Shown here piece after piece: positions 1-5,658 of a stretch of DNA of 5,763 bases; the stretch's first letter is position 1; each line of letters starts with the position of its first letter. Position numbers and translations under genes: made by a program. This DNA comes from Desulfitobacterium sp. GTDB taxonomy: Bacteria; Bacillota; Desulfitobacteriia; Desulfitobacteriales; Desulfitobacteriaceae. The DNA is taken from the NCBI GenBank assembly GCA_012799495.1, contig JAAZLD010000318.1, positions 1-5,763 of the forward strand, in the 5' to 3' direction. The notes beneath the pieces were generated by a model, which was not told the DNA's origin, made no database searches, and saw only the letters and a list, made by a program, of their open reading frames with translations.

Positions 1-770
1 AAACTTGTTAAAAACCCAGCCCTTTCACCAAGGCCTATAGACTGGTAAAATTGAGGGCCAAAGGTCACATAAGCTAATAACTGAGCATTGGCAAGAGCCC
101 AAATGGCGGCCAAAAACCATAAACTCATACTACCTCTAAACTTAGGTCTTGGTTCATTACCAGAACTATCAGGTGTATTACCACCCTGATTTTTAGGCAT
201 AGAAAGAGCTAGTATCACTATAAGCAACACTACACCTAAGAATCCGGCAACCCCTTGGAGCATAGTCCTCCAGCCAAGGATTTGTCCCAAAACTCCAAAA
301 AAGTTTGCCGCTATTACAGTTCCTAAAGGTACAGCCATATTAAAAACTCCCATGGCAATACCCATTCTTTTTTGATCAAAAAACATAGTCACTAAAAGAG
401 GAGCAAGGACCACTAAAAAAGTCGCCCCTATTCCGGCAAGTAATCTAAAGGCCACAAAAAGAGAAAAAGAGCCCGCAAAAGAAAAAGAGATAAGTCCAAT
501 AATCATTAAGAGTAAAGCCCCGATAATCAGCTTCTTAATATCAAAACGATTGGCCATGTAAGCCACTACAAAGGACAGGAAAATCCCTGGGATAGCATAG
601 GCTCCCATTAAAAGCCCTGCCTGTGAATTAGTAAAAGACACTTCCCTCATCATTTGTTCAAATAATGGGGGCAAAACTTGCAAAGATAAAGCAAAGCACA
701 TCATCATAAAAAAGGAAATACCTAATACTACCCATTTATAAGAGTCCTTCACTTGTGTTACCACCCTCAT
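1..770 (-). CDS. MFS family transporter, 3' part beyond the window
   Basis: An uninterrupted minus-strand frame starts at ATG 770-768 and leaves the window at base 1, giving 256 codons, about two thirds of a typical 400-residue MFS permease. The protein is very hydrophobic: membrane segments are visible at about residues 13-35, 50-72, 80-98, 104-127, 138-160 and 172-191. A hydrophilic loop at about 193-211 matches the central loop between the two six-helix halves, and the seventh helix starts near 215. Family marks include NRFDIKK after helix 2 (the loop 2-3 region) and FRLLAGIGA in helix 4. The substrate cannot be read from the sequence. GGAGGA lies only about 3 bases before ATG 770, so GTG at codon 3 (764) is a possible alternative start. 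The gene has its own promoter and operator upstream and diverges from the HD gene. A drug, nitrate/nitrite or organic-anion carrier is possible; only the MFS assignment is firm. Confidence 0.88.
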   Translation of the reverse strand, partial: MRVVTQVKDSYKWVVLGISFFMMMCFALSLQVLPPLFEQMMREVSFTNSQAGLLMGAYAIPGIFLSFVVAYMANRFDIKKLIIGALLLMIIGLISFSFAGSFSLFVAFRLLAGIGATFLVVLAPLLVTMFFDQKRMGIAMGVFNMAVPLGTVIAANFFGVLGQILGWRTMLQGVAGFLGVVLLIVILALSMPKNQGGNTPDSSGNEPRPKFRGSMSLWFLAAIWALANAQLLAYVTFGPQFYQSIGLGERAGFLTS

Positions 771-823
771 TCCTCCTCCATCAAATCTACCTCTAACTGT
801 AAGTTCATTGAATAGTCTGATAT

Positions 824-863
824 CTAGCATAACCTAGTTAGTTGTAGATAGCAACTATATTAG
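824..863 (-). repeat. Direct repeat copy 1 (promoter/operator block)
   Basis: These 40 bases match 3000-3039 in the same orientation at 33 of 40 positions by hand alignment. The matching runs include GCATAACCTA and GCAACTATATTAG. Weaker similarity continues through the GTAC of the -35 region. Copy 1 contains the operator and -10 box of the MFS promoter. Confidence 0.6.
839..857. promoter_or_regulatory. Dyad operator, MarR-like, at the MFS promoter
   Basis: The 19-bp site TAGTTGTAGATAGCAACTA has perfect 6-bp arms (TAGTTG/CAACTA) around a 7-bp centre. It covers the base after the -10 box and the likely transcription start of the MFS gene. AGTTGC/GCAACT half sites are common for MarR-family repressors, which often control MFS exporters; the family assignment is inference. 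No regulator gene lies in the window. As RNA it could also form a small hairpin, but its place at the -10 box favours a DNA site. Confidence 0.45.
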
Positions 864-885
864 GGGATAATGAAAGAGGGTACAA
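857..885 (-). promoter_or_regulatory. Sigma-A-like promoter of the MFS gene
   Basis: Read on the minus strand, a -35 box TTGTAC (885-880) is separated by exactly 17 bp from a -10 box TAATAT (862-857). The start codon follows about 90 bp downstream at 770. The spacing and boxes fit a housekeeping promoter. The -10 box abuts the dyad operator at 839-857, as expected for a repressor-controlled promoter. Confidence 0.6.
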
Positions 886-915
886 AAAAATAATTATATA
901 GTCTGCCTGAAGGAA

Positions 916-944
916 TTCACTAGGTTTTATAGAAATGATAAAAT
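916..944 (+). promoter_or_regulatory. Candidate promoter of the HD/ywgA operon
   Basis: TTCACT (916-921), a 17-bp spacer and TAAAAT (939-944) give a sigma-A-like promoter. Transcription would start near 951, leaving only a short leader before the GGGGGGAG ribosome binding site at 953-960. That short leader and the binding-site position favour ATG 973 over ATG 961 as the start codon. Confidence 0.4.
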
Positions 945-960
945 ATATGTTCGGGGGGAG

Positions 961-1629
961 ATGATAAGTATTATGAAAACTTTCCGTGATCCTGTTCATA
1001 ATATTATTCATTTTGATAAGGATAGTGAGAATGTATTAATAGAACTTATAGATTCCCCAGAGTTTCAAAGACTTAGACGTATTAAACAACTAGGTTTCTC
1101 CTCTTTTACTTATCCCGGTGCTGAACATACTCGGTTTGCACACTCGCTTGGCGTGGTACACTTGACTAAAAGATTTCTTGATAAAATTGTATCTATAAAG
1201 GACATTGATAAAAGGTACAAAGATGAACTTCAAGAGTATAGAATGCTTGCTTTAGCGGCAGCTTTACTGCATGATATAGGACACGGACCATTTTCCCATG
1301 CCCTAGAAAAGACAACACATATTGATCACGAGAATTGGACTATTGAGATTATTACCGGTAAGACTAGAGTTAATGAAATACTAGAGAAATATAAAGTCGG
1401 GTTCGCTGATGAGGTGGCTAAAGTTATCCTGAGAACCCATGAATCAAGAGCAATCGTAAAACTATTGTCTAGTCAATTAGATACAGACAGGATTGATTAT
1501 CTGCTTCGGGATTCTCTGCATACTGGAGCAGGTTATGGGATGTTTGATTTAGAATGGATGATTAATTGTTTGCGCATTGGCGAGGTTAATGGCGATACAG
1601 AAATAGGACTAGATGAAGAAAAGGGTTGA
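961..1629 (+). CDS. N-terminal fragment of the HD phosphohydrolase (catalytic part)
   Basis: This 222-residue piece opens with the family signature KTFRDPVHN (residues 6-14). It carries the whole visible HD set: H61 in RFAHSLGV, H104-D105 in LLHDIGHG, H108, H123 in DHENW, and D174 in QLDTDRIDYLLRD. It ends at the UGA with EEKG. ATG 961 has its GGGGGGAG site directly adjacent with no spacer. ATG 973 (residue 5) lies 12 bases from it and gives MKTFRDPVHN, the usual family N-terminus, so 973 is the better start. Without the C-terminal half, which in this family helps oligomerisation and allosteric nucleotide binding, the piece may be unstable or unregulated; that is inference. An intact family member would hydrolyse dNTPs to deoxynucleosides and triphosphate. 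Confidence 0.75.
   Translation: MISIMKTFRDPVHNIIHFDKDSENVLIELIDSPEFQRLRRIKQLGFSSFTYPGAEHTRFAHSLGVVHLTKRFLDKIVSIKDIDKRYKDELQEYRMLALAAALLHDIGHGPFSHALEKTTHIDHENWTIEIITGKTRVNEILEKYKVGFADEVAKVILRTHESRAIVKLLSSQLDTDRIDYLLRDSLHTGAGYGMFDLEWMINCLRIGEVNGDTEIGLDEEKG
1627..1629 (+). other. In-frame UGA inside the HD gene
   Basis: GGT TGA AGT interrupts an otherwise continuous homologous frame. The next base is A, a context that in bacteria tends to be a leaky stop. There is no reason to expect selenocysteine here, because the family does not use cysteine at this site. Confidence 0.75.
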
Positions 1630-1650
1630 AGTGTTGTAGAGGATTTTGTT

Positions 1651-2304
1651 ATGGCCAGAAATTACATGTATCATCATGTATATTATCATAAGGCAACACG
1701 AAGTGCAGAAGTCATTATGGATGGAATATTCAAGCGAGCGGCGGTACTTGCAAAAAATGGAGTTATCGATTTCCCAGAGGACTTAGGTATAATATTAGAA
1801 AAGAATGGCGTTGATTCGGATACTTTAAAACATTACCTTAATCTCTCAGAGTATACGATATGGCACTATATATCCAAATGGGCAAAAAGTAAGGATGCTA
1901 TATTATCAGATTTATGCAATCGCTTATTAAATAGAAATCTCTACAAATCTACAAATATACCAATTGACGATTCTTTTAAGTTTAGTATTAAGGCATATGA
2001 AATATGCCAAGAAGAAGGATTGGATCCAGAATATTATGCGGTAGAAGATTCTGCACCGCTTACTTCATATAAAGATCCTTACATCGTGAAGGTTCCTAAA
2101 ACTAGGAGGAATGGTGAGGAAGATTCTAATATCAGTGAAGCATCTGAACAAATTTTTCTTTTTAACAAAGCCGGAGAAAGTATAGAGTTGTCTAACAAGT
2201 CAAAGATAATTAACCAGATCCGTAATGATAATATTTCCATCAAGAGATTGTACATACCCGAGATTGTAAAAAACAAATTAATAGGAGGTCAGGACAATGT
2301 TTAA
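1651..2304 (+). CDS. C-terminal fragment of the HD phosphohydrolase
   Basis: This 217-residue piece is the C-terminal half of the same YwfO-like protein. It begins inside the conserved MARNYMYHHVYYHKATR helix (residues 1-17) and includes the family's VEDSAPLTSYKDPY segment and a C-terminal part (IFLFNKAGESIELSNKSKII) that resembles the end of YwfO homologues. No HD residues are present, so it cannot be an enzyme alone. AGAGG at 1636-1640 lies at a usable distance from ATG 1651, and the UGA is only 21 bases upstream. Restart by ribosomes finishing the first piece is therefore possible, and the two pieces could associate. Whether it is made is unknown. It overlaps ywgA by 8 bases, so translation here could be coupled to ywgA. 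Confidence 0.65.
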   Translation: MARNYMYHHVYYHKATRSAEVIMDGIFKRAAVLAKNGVIDFPEDLGIILEKNGVDSDTLKHYLNLSEYTIWHYISKWAKSKDAILSDLCNRLLNRNLYKSTNIPIDDSFKFSIKAYEICQEEGLDPEYYAVEDSAPLTSYKDPYIVKVPKTRRNGEEDSNISEASEQIFLFNKAGESIELSNKSKIINQIRNDNISIKRLYIPEIVKNKLIGGQDNV

Positions 2305-2785
2305 AGGAGAAAGCTATTTGTTAGAAATTCTTACAAGTGTCGGAGATATTAAGGGGCGAAAAAAGTTTCAAAAAATAGTGCACCTTTTAGAAAATAAAGG
2401 AATGGAGCCCATATACCGCTATAAATATCACCACTATGGGCCCTATTCCTCAGATTTACAGTTGGAAATAGATCTGTTAGTGCATAAAGGGCTAGTAAAA
2501 GAAGAATTCGAAAATGGCACTTATTCGTATAAGATTACAGATAAGGGCACGGAATTCAAAGAAAAAGTATCGGCCTATAATAATATTAACATTGATAAAG
2601 ATTTGCTAATTAAACTGAACGAAAAAGACGCTTCTTTTCTTGAATTGTTAAGCACATATGTCTTTCTTAGGGATTATGGCCGTAGTGAGGATGAAGCCAA
2701 AGAAGAAACACTAAAGCTAAAACCCCATTTAAAAGGATATATGGATAAGGTATTAAGTTTCTACAGAGAAAGTCTACTTAATTAA
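2297..2785 (+). CDS. ywgA: YwgA family protein
   Basis: This 162-residue protein has a strong AGGAGGT site (2283-2289) 7 bases before ATG 2297. The start overlaps the end of the HD gene by 8 bases, indicating translational coupling. Marks that point to YwgA are the GRKKFQKIVHLL helix (residues 20-31) followed by HHYGPYSSDLQLEIDLL (45-61), then a winged-helix-like stretch, LVHKGLVKEE with a Y-rich beta turn. B. subtilis ywgA lies beside ywfO, so the pairing is conserved. No biochemical function is established that I know of. The K-x-Q-K ... YGPYS pattern recalls the SocA/Panacea (DUF4065) antitoxin fold, but that is only a resemblance. No signal peptide or membrane segment is seen, so the protein is probably cytoplasmic. 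The transcription end is likely the hairpin at 2888-2923. Confidence 0.75.
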   Translation: MFKGESYLLEILTSVGDIKGRKKFQKIVHLLENKGMEPIYRYKYHHYGPYSSDLQLEIDLLVHKGLVKEEFENGTYSYKITDKGTEFKEKVSAYNNINIDKDLLIKLNEKDASFLELLSTYVFLRDYGRSEDEAKEETLKLKPHLKGYMDKVLSFYRESLLN

Positions 2786-2816
2786 ACATTTCTACTATAA
2801 ACTGAAATTGACTAAT

Positions 2817-2845
2817 GGGAATCACAGAAGCTCGGACTGACCCCC
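2817..2845. repeat. Possible remnant of an IS200/REP-type repeat
   Basis: The stretch starts GGGAATCACAGAAG and ends CGGACTGACCCCC. On the other strand it reads GGGGGTCAGTCCG ... CTTCTGTGATTCCC. This recalls, from memory, the repeat sequences flanking IS200-like (Y1) transposase genes in Firmicutes. No transposase is present. The call rests on remembered resemblance only. Confidence 0.2.
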
Positions 2846-2887
2846 TTATTTGCAAGACGTTATTTTTTATTAAATATATCAAAGCTT

Positions 2888-2923
2888 GTAATAACCCCTA
2901 TGTAACCGCATAGGGGTTATTAC
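2888..2923 (+). terminator. Perfect 15-bp hairpin, terminator of the HD/ywgA operon
   Basis: GTAATAACCCCTATG pairs perfectly with CATAGGGGTTATTAC around the 6-base loop TAACCG. On the plus strand the tail is TTAATTT, a weak U-tract, and the hairpin is 102 bases after the ywgA stop. On the minus strand the tail is poor, so the main use is probably the plus operon, with some two-way blocking of transcription. Confidence 0.6.
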
Positions 2924-2999
2924 TTAATTTAAAAAGTGTTCTTTCGTTTTTAATAATTTTATAAAATAAAACATTTTGAGGAGATAGGAAGCTTTTCGT

Positions 3000-3039
3000 C
3001 TGGCATAACCTAAATAGCTGTAGGGGGCAACTATATTAG
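3000..3039 (-). repeat. Direct repeat copy 2 (promoter/operator block)
   Basis: This is the second copy of the block at 824-863, with 33 of 40 identical bases in the same orientation. The central dyad here is TAGCTG/CAACTA with one mismatch. In RNA of the minus strand that mismatch becomes a G-U pair, so both arms still pair. Between the two copies lies the complete HD/ywgA operon. Confidence 0.55.
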
Positions 3040-3061
3040 TGACTATAACAAAAGGTACGAA
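3033..3061 (-). promoter_or_regulatory. Orphan promoter pointing left, copy of the MFS promoter
   Basis: On the minus strand TTCGTA (3061-3056), 17 bp, then TAATAT (3038-3033), followed at once by the operator-like dyad at 3033-3015. This is the same layout as the MFS promoter. No minus-strand gene follows; the next feature is the hairpin at 2923-2888. It is either a relic or the promoter of a short untranslated RNA. Confidence 0.35.
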
Positions 3062-3116
3062 TAAAATTACTTATCTCCCTTTTGCTTTTAATAAGTTTTG
3101 TTGCTGTACTTTAGGG

Positions 3117-3154
3117 AAAAGAGGATACTATATTTTTACTTACTTATACCCTCT
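3117..3154 (-). terminator. Candidate terminator of the helicase/DarT-ARH operon
   Basis: On the minus strand AGAGGGTA (3154-3147) pairs with TATCCTCT (3127-3120), including one G-U pair, with a large loop of about 19 bases. TTTT (3120-3117) follows. It starts 7 bases beyond the stop codon. The large loop makes it a weak terminator. Confidence 0.35.
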
Positions 3155-3161
3155 CTTTATC

Positions 3162-4679
3162 TCAGTAATTAAAAATTACCTTTAGAACCCTTTCAATGTG
3201 CCATTTGGTAATATTATGTTCCCTCCACCTGTCTAATAGAACTACAAATCCTTCTTCGTTGATTTTTCCGGTTACACTTCTTTCCAACTCTGCCAAAATA
3301 TCTGATATGAAGAATAAGCACTGGTCTGAAGGCATAGATTCCGGGAGTAGATTTGCAAGACTCCTTACTTTATTTGCATCTAATACAGGCTTGGCAACTC
3401 TTCTACTATCGCTGGATAGATCTCTTATATTAGGATCTTTATTAGAAAAAAGTATCCCATGGCCGGAAGTACTGCCTTGAGGTTGTTTTGTTTCTGTAGC
3501 CTTTTCAAAAGTCTTAATAAATATGCTTTGCCCTTCTTCGGAGACCAATCTCAATGTATGGACAACTGCTCCGTTGACATGAGTCTTATTTCCCCTTTTT
3601 TCTTTTAAGGTAAGTTTATTAAATGGTAAAGCAACTATACTATCTCCAGGTTTCATCTGTTTCAGTTTACTATTAAATGCAGGATTTTTATAATCTAAAA
3701 CATCTTTTATATTATTAATAATACCTCGCTTCTCAGGCTTGAAATAGGCGAACTGTTTTAGGTATTCGTAATCTTGAACATTCACCCAAGATACAGAAAT
3801 AAACTCTGTTCCATGTAACATGCCCAGTAACCCACCCAACATTGATGCTAGCGTATCCGTGTCGGCATTATTTAAGTAGGCCGCTTCCAACAATCCCTGT
3901 TGTGGATTTGATGCATATTTTGAAGCTAGATAAATAGCGGCTACCGCCGTAATTGTTCCAGCACCATTTATTTTCCGATCAAAACATCCAAGCTTCTCTA
4001 GCACACCACAACCTATATCAAGAGCACCTTTATTCAATCCTTCTTTGGCAATCTCTAGCAATTCTACAGTTTCCATAACAACAGAGTCCCAAATCTCAGT
4101 ATACTTACTCTTTAAGATCTTCTCAGCAACACCTAACCAATTGTCATAATTTTTAAATCTCGGGATTTCGCTCCATATATCTTTTCTTTTTAGTAATATA
4201 TCTACTAACTCGCCGTAACCCAAAGTTTTATCAGTTTCAGAGAGGCAAATCAAAGCATCCGCATATAACGTAGCTCCTATCAATGCCCTTGGATGTCCAT
4301 GCGTTAAAATTCCATTTTGGAGTACCTCTTGTATTACCTCATTTGGAACTTGCTCTTTTCCAAATATATGTGGAAGAATACGCATTGCAACACCATTTCC
4401 ACCGGCATTAAAGTAGTTTTGAACGTCTCTAGAACCAGCACTCCACGGTATCGTACCCTCTTTCCAATACCAGTAGTTAGGGTATTGAATGGAGCAGTTC
4501 ACATAACTTTTCTTTCCATCTAGTCTCAATGGATCATTTACATCATAGATATCTTTTTCAATAAAATCAACGGCTTTTATTCCTGTTTCACTGGTTAGAA
4601 TATGAACATCTTTTTGTGAACGCGTAAAGTGGCATAGCCGGGTTATTCCTCGAGTCTCTATCTCTTTTTTAAATTCCAT
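3162..4679 (-). CDS. DarT-like N-terminal fragment fused to an ADP-ribosylglycohydrolase domain
   Basis: From ATG 4679 the protein has 505 residues. Residues 10-72 resemble the start of DarT/DUF4433 DNA ADP-ribosyltransferases: RGITRLCHFT, then LRLDG, then a VNCSIQYPN-type strand. The rest of the transferase, including its catalytic Glu region, is missing. From about residue 76 it is an ARH/DraG-like glycohydrolase: WSAGSRDVQNYF, AGGNGVAMRILPH (92-104), LTHGHPRA (125-132) and the metal-binding NADTDT (271-276). The domain lacks its usual N-terminal part with the first acidic metal ligands. Residues about 305-505 form an extra region I do not recognise. An intact ARH removes ADP-ribose. The neat in-frame join near 4452-4463 suggests one deletion fused a toxin gene to its reversal gene. 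GGAGGTGAT (4696-4688) decides ATG 4679; the TTG at 4688 overlaps that site and is less likely. Confidence 0.65.
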   Translation of the reverse strand: MEFKKEIETRGITRLCHFTRSQKDVHILTSETGIKAVDFIEKDIYDVNDPLRLDGKKSYVNCSIQYPNYWYWKEGTIPWSAGSRDVQNYFNAGGNGVAMRILPHIFGKEQVPNEVIQEVLQNGILTHGHPRALIGATLYADALICLSETDKTLGYGELVDILLKRKDIWSEIPRFKNYDNWLGVAEKILKSKYTEIWDSVVMETVELLEIAKEGLNKGALDIGCGVLEKLGCFDRKINGAGTITAVAAIYLASKYASNPQQGLLEAAYLNNADTDTLASMLGGLLGMLHGTEFISVSWVNVQDYEYLKQFAYFKPEKRGIINNIKDVLDYKNPAFNSKLKQMKPGDSIVALPFNKLTLKEKRGNKTHVNGAVVHTLRLVSEEGQSIFIKTFEKATETKQPQGSTSGHGILFSNKDPNIRDLSSDSRRVAKPVLDANKVRSLANLLPESMPSDQCLFFISDILAELERSVTGKINEEGFVVLLDRWREHNITKWHIERVLKVIFNY

Positions 4680-4687
4680 TATATCCA

Positions 4688-4697
4688 ATCACCTCCC
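4688..4697 (-). promoter_or_regulatory. Ribosome binding site inside the helicase stop codon
   Basis: Minus-strand GGGAGGTGAT includes the helicase stop TGA (4691-4689) and closely matches the 16S rRNA 3' end complement. Eight bases separate it from ATG 4679. Ribosomes ending the helicase would be placed on the start of the ADP-ribosylation gene, which argues for a coupled two-gene operon. Confidence 0.65.
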
Positions 4698-5628
4698 AAT
4701 TTGCTCCATTTTGTGTTTTGTATAAAGCTTATTATCCATTGGTATTAACTCTGTCAGTTCACCCGTAAAAGAAAGCACTAGCCTACGCCGAGCTCTCGTT
4801 ACCGCAACGTAAATCAACTTAACTTCTTCACTTAAAGCCTCGTCCCGATCCTCAAGAGCTACTATTCTATCTTGGCTAGGTATCCTATCGGTATTGCAGT
4901 ACGGAATAAACACACTGTCAAATTCTAGACCCTTAGCGGAATGATAAGTTCCAACCGATATACCAGGGTTGCTATCCCATCCATTCATATCACCATGGAG
5001 TTTTTGAGTACGGACTCTTTCCCTCCGAAGCGTTTTAATAATTAAATCAATATACTCACGGGTTCGGGTAAGTATTGCTACTGTTTCGCTTTTCGCAAGA
5101 GTAATTGCACTTTGGATAACCCAATCCAACTCAATATCTTCATCATGAAATTCTACGAGAACAGGTTTAGGGCCGGACGCTGTTGGCTGTTTAGGTGCGA
5201 CTAAATCAACATTTTTTTTGAAGCAAGGTAATTGTGATATGGCAATGGCTAAATCTGCTATCTCCTTACTGTTCCGATAATTCTGATCAAAACGCCATAT
5301 TTCACCTTTTTTTACTTTAAGTCCAGCGTTTCTCCATGAAATTCTTCCTCCATATATTTGTTGGGCCACATCACCAAAAAAAGTTAGGCTCCCGTTTTCT
5401 GGTATAGCTAGTGCTAAAGATTGAAGCATAACAGGGGAAAAGTCCTGGCCTTCGTCAATGACTAATAAAACCTTTTTATCGGGATCAGTTAGTTTGGCTA
5501 AATAAGCGGAGCGGAGAATAGCTAATGTTGTTTTTCCGCTACCTGCTGTACCAAGAACCACTAAAATGACCTTTATCGGGTAACGTTAGTACTTCTTTCT
5601 GTTTTCCCACGGGTGTTGGTAGTGCCAT
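4689..5628 (-). pseudogene. UvrD-like SF1 helicase with frameshift and internal deletion
   Basis: The natural start is ATG 5628-5626, giving MALPTPVGKQKEVLTLPDKG in a frame that ends soon after. One extra A on the minus strand (base 5562) separates it from the frame VVLGTAGSGKTT, which runs to TGA 4691-4689 (290 residues counted from GTG 5561). Visible SF1 motifs in that numbering are Walker A GTAGSGKT (4-11), VIDEGQD (34-40), TFFGDVAQQIYG (60-71), QNYRNS (92-97), VGTYHSAKGLEFD (202-214) and VAVTRAR (251-257). Walker A and motif II are only about 25 residues apart, where relatives have well over 100. The motif Ia beginning KKVLLV runs straight into IDEGQD (bases 5457-5470), so domain 1B is lost. 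A working enzyme would be an ATP-driven 3'-5' DNA helicase. This copy is almost certainly inactive. It is the first gene of the operon. Confidence 0.75.
5562..5562 (-). other. Single-base frameshift site in the helicase
   Basis: GGT CAT TTT A GTG GTT CTT: removing the A joins the start segment GKQKEVLTLPDKGHF to VVLGTAGSGKTT, as expected for this helicase group. The 22 codons from 5628 to 5563 are in one frame and everything from 5561 on is in another. Confidence 0.65.
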
Positions 5629-5640
5629 AATCCATCTAGA

Positions 5641-5658
5641 GAGAGTAATGGGACTCTC
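5641..5658. promoter_or_regulatory. Small dyad upstream of the helicase start
   Basis: GAGAGT AATGGG ACTCTC is a perfect 6-bp inverted repeat with a 6-bp spacer. Its near edge is 12 bases upstream of ATG 5628. It could be an operator or hairpin in the leader of the helicase operon. No clear -10/-35 pair was found next to it. Confidence 0.25.

Larger units (their letters stand above)
961..2304 (+). pseudogene. ywfO: YwfO-like HD phosphohydrolase (SAMHD1/dNTPase-like), broken by an in-frame UGA
   Basis: The frame from 961 to the TAA at 2302-2304 is 447 codons, about the usual length of YwfO-type proteins, with a single TGA at 1627-1629. Both sides are in the same frame (961 and 1651 differ by 690 bases), and residues run on as expected for the family: EEKG, stop, SVVEDFVMARNYMY, then YYHKATRSAEV. 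Family members normally have an aliphatic residue at the stop position, so one base change from TTA to TGA explains it. The family contains HD-domain dNTP triphosphohydrolases acting in the cytoplasm. Metal and catalytic residues are all before the stop. The gene overlaps ywgA by 8 bases, so the two form an operon. It may be dead, a split protein made by restart at 1651, a leaky UGA, or a sequencing error. Confidence 0.8.
2786..3161. other. Intergenic region between convergent operons
   Basis: I see no convincing gene in these 376 bases on either strand. In order they hold a possible mobile-element remnant (2817-2845), a strong hairpin (2888-2923), the second promoter/operator copy pointing left (3000-3061), and a weaker terminator-like hairpin for the minus-strand operon (3117-3154). 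The stretch is AT-rich. Confidence 0.6.

Noticed and set aside
786..960. Riboswitch or T-box leader before the HD gene
   Set aside because: The only clear structure is the dyad at the -10 box of the opposite-strand MFS promoter. The HD promoter lies after it and leaves a leader of only about 10-20 bases.
1627..1629. Selenocysteine at the UGA of the HD gene
   Set aside because: The family has an aliphatic residue, not cysteine, at this site, and no convincing insertion hairpin follows.
2079..2276. Minus-strand 65-codon frame
   Set aside because: It lies wholly inside the C-terminal part of the HD gene, whose family match is clear, and it has no ribosome site or recognisable protein.
3196..3480. 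Plus-strand 94-codon frame
   Set aside because: It is opposite the 3' end of the DarT-ARH gene, shows no known motif and has no upstream ribosome site.
4317..4523. Plus-strand 68-codon frame
   Set aside because: It is antisense to the well-supported ARH motifs AGGNGVAMR and the DarT-like join, and the translation has no family features.
4686..4688. TTG 4688 as start of the DarT-ARH gene
   Set aside because: It overlaps the GGAGGTGAT ribosome site. ATG 4679, 8 bases downstream of that site, is better placed.
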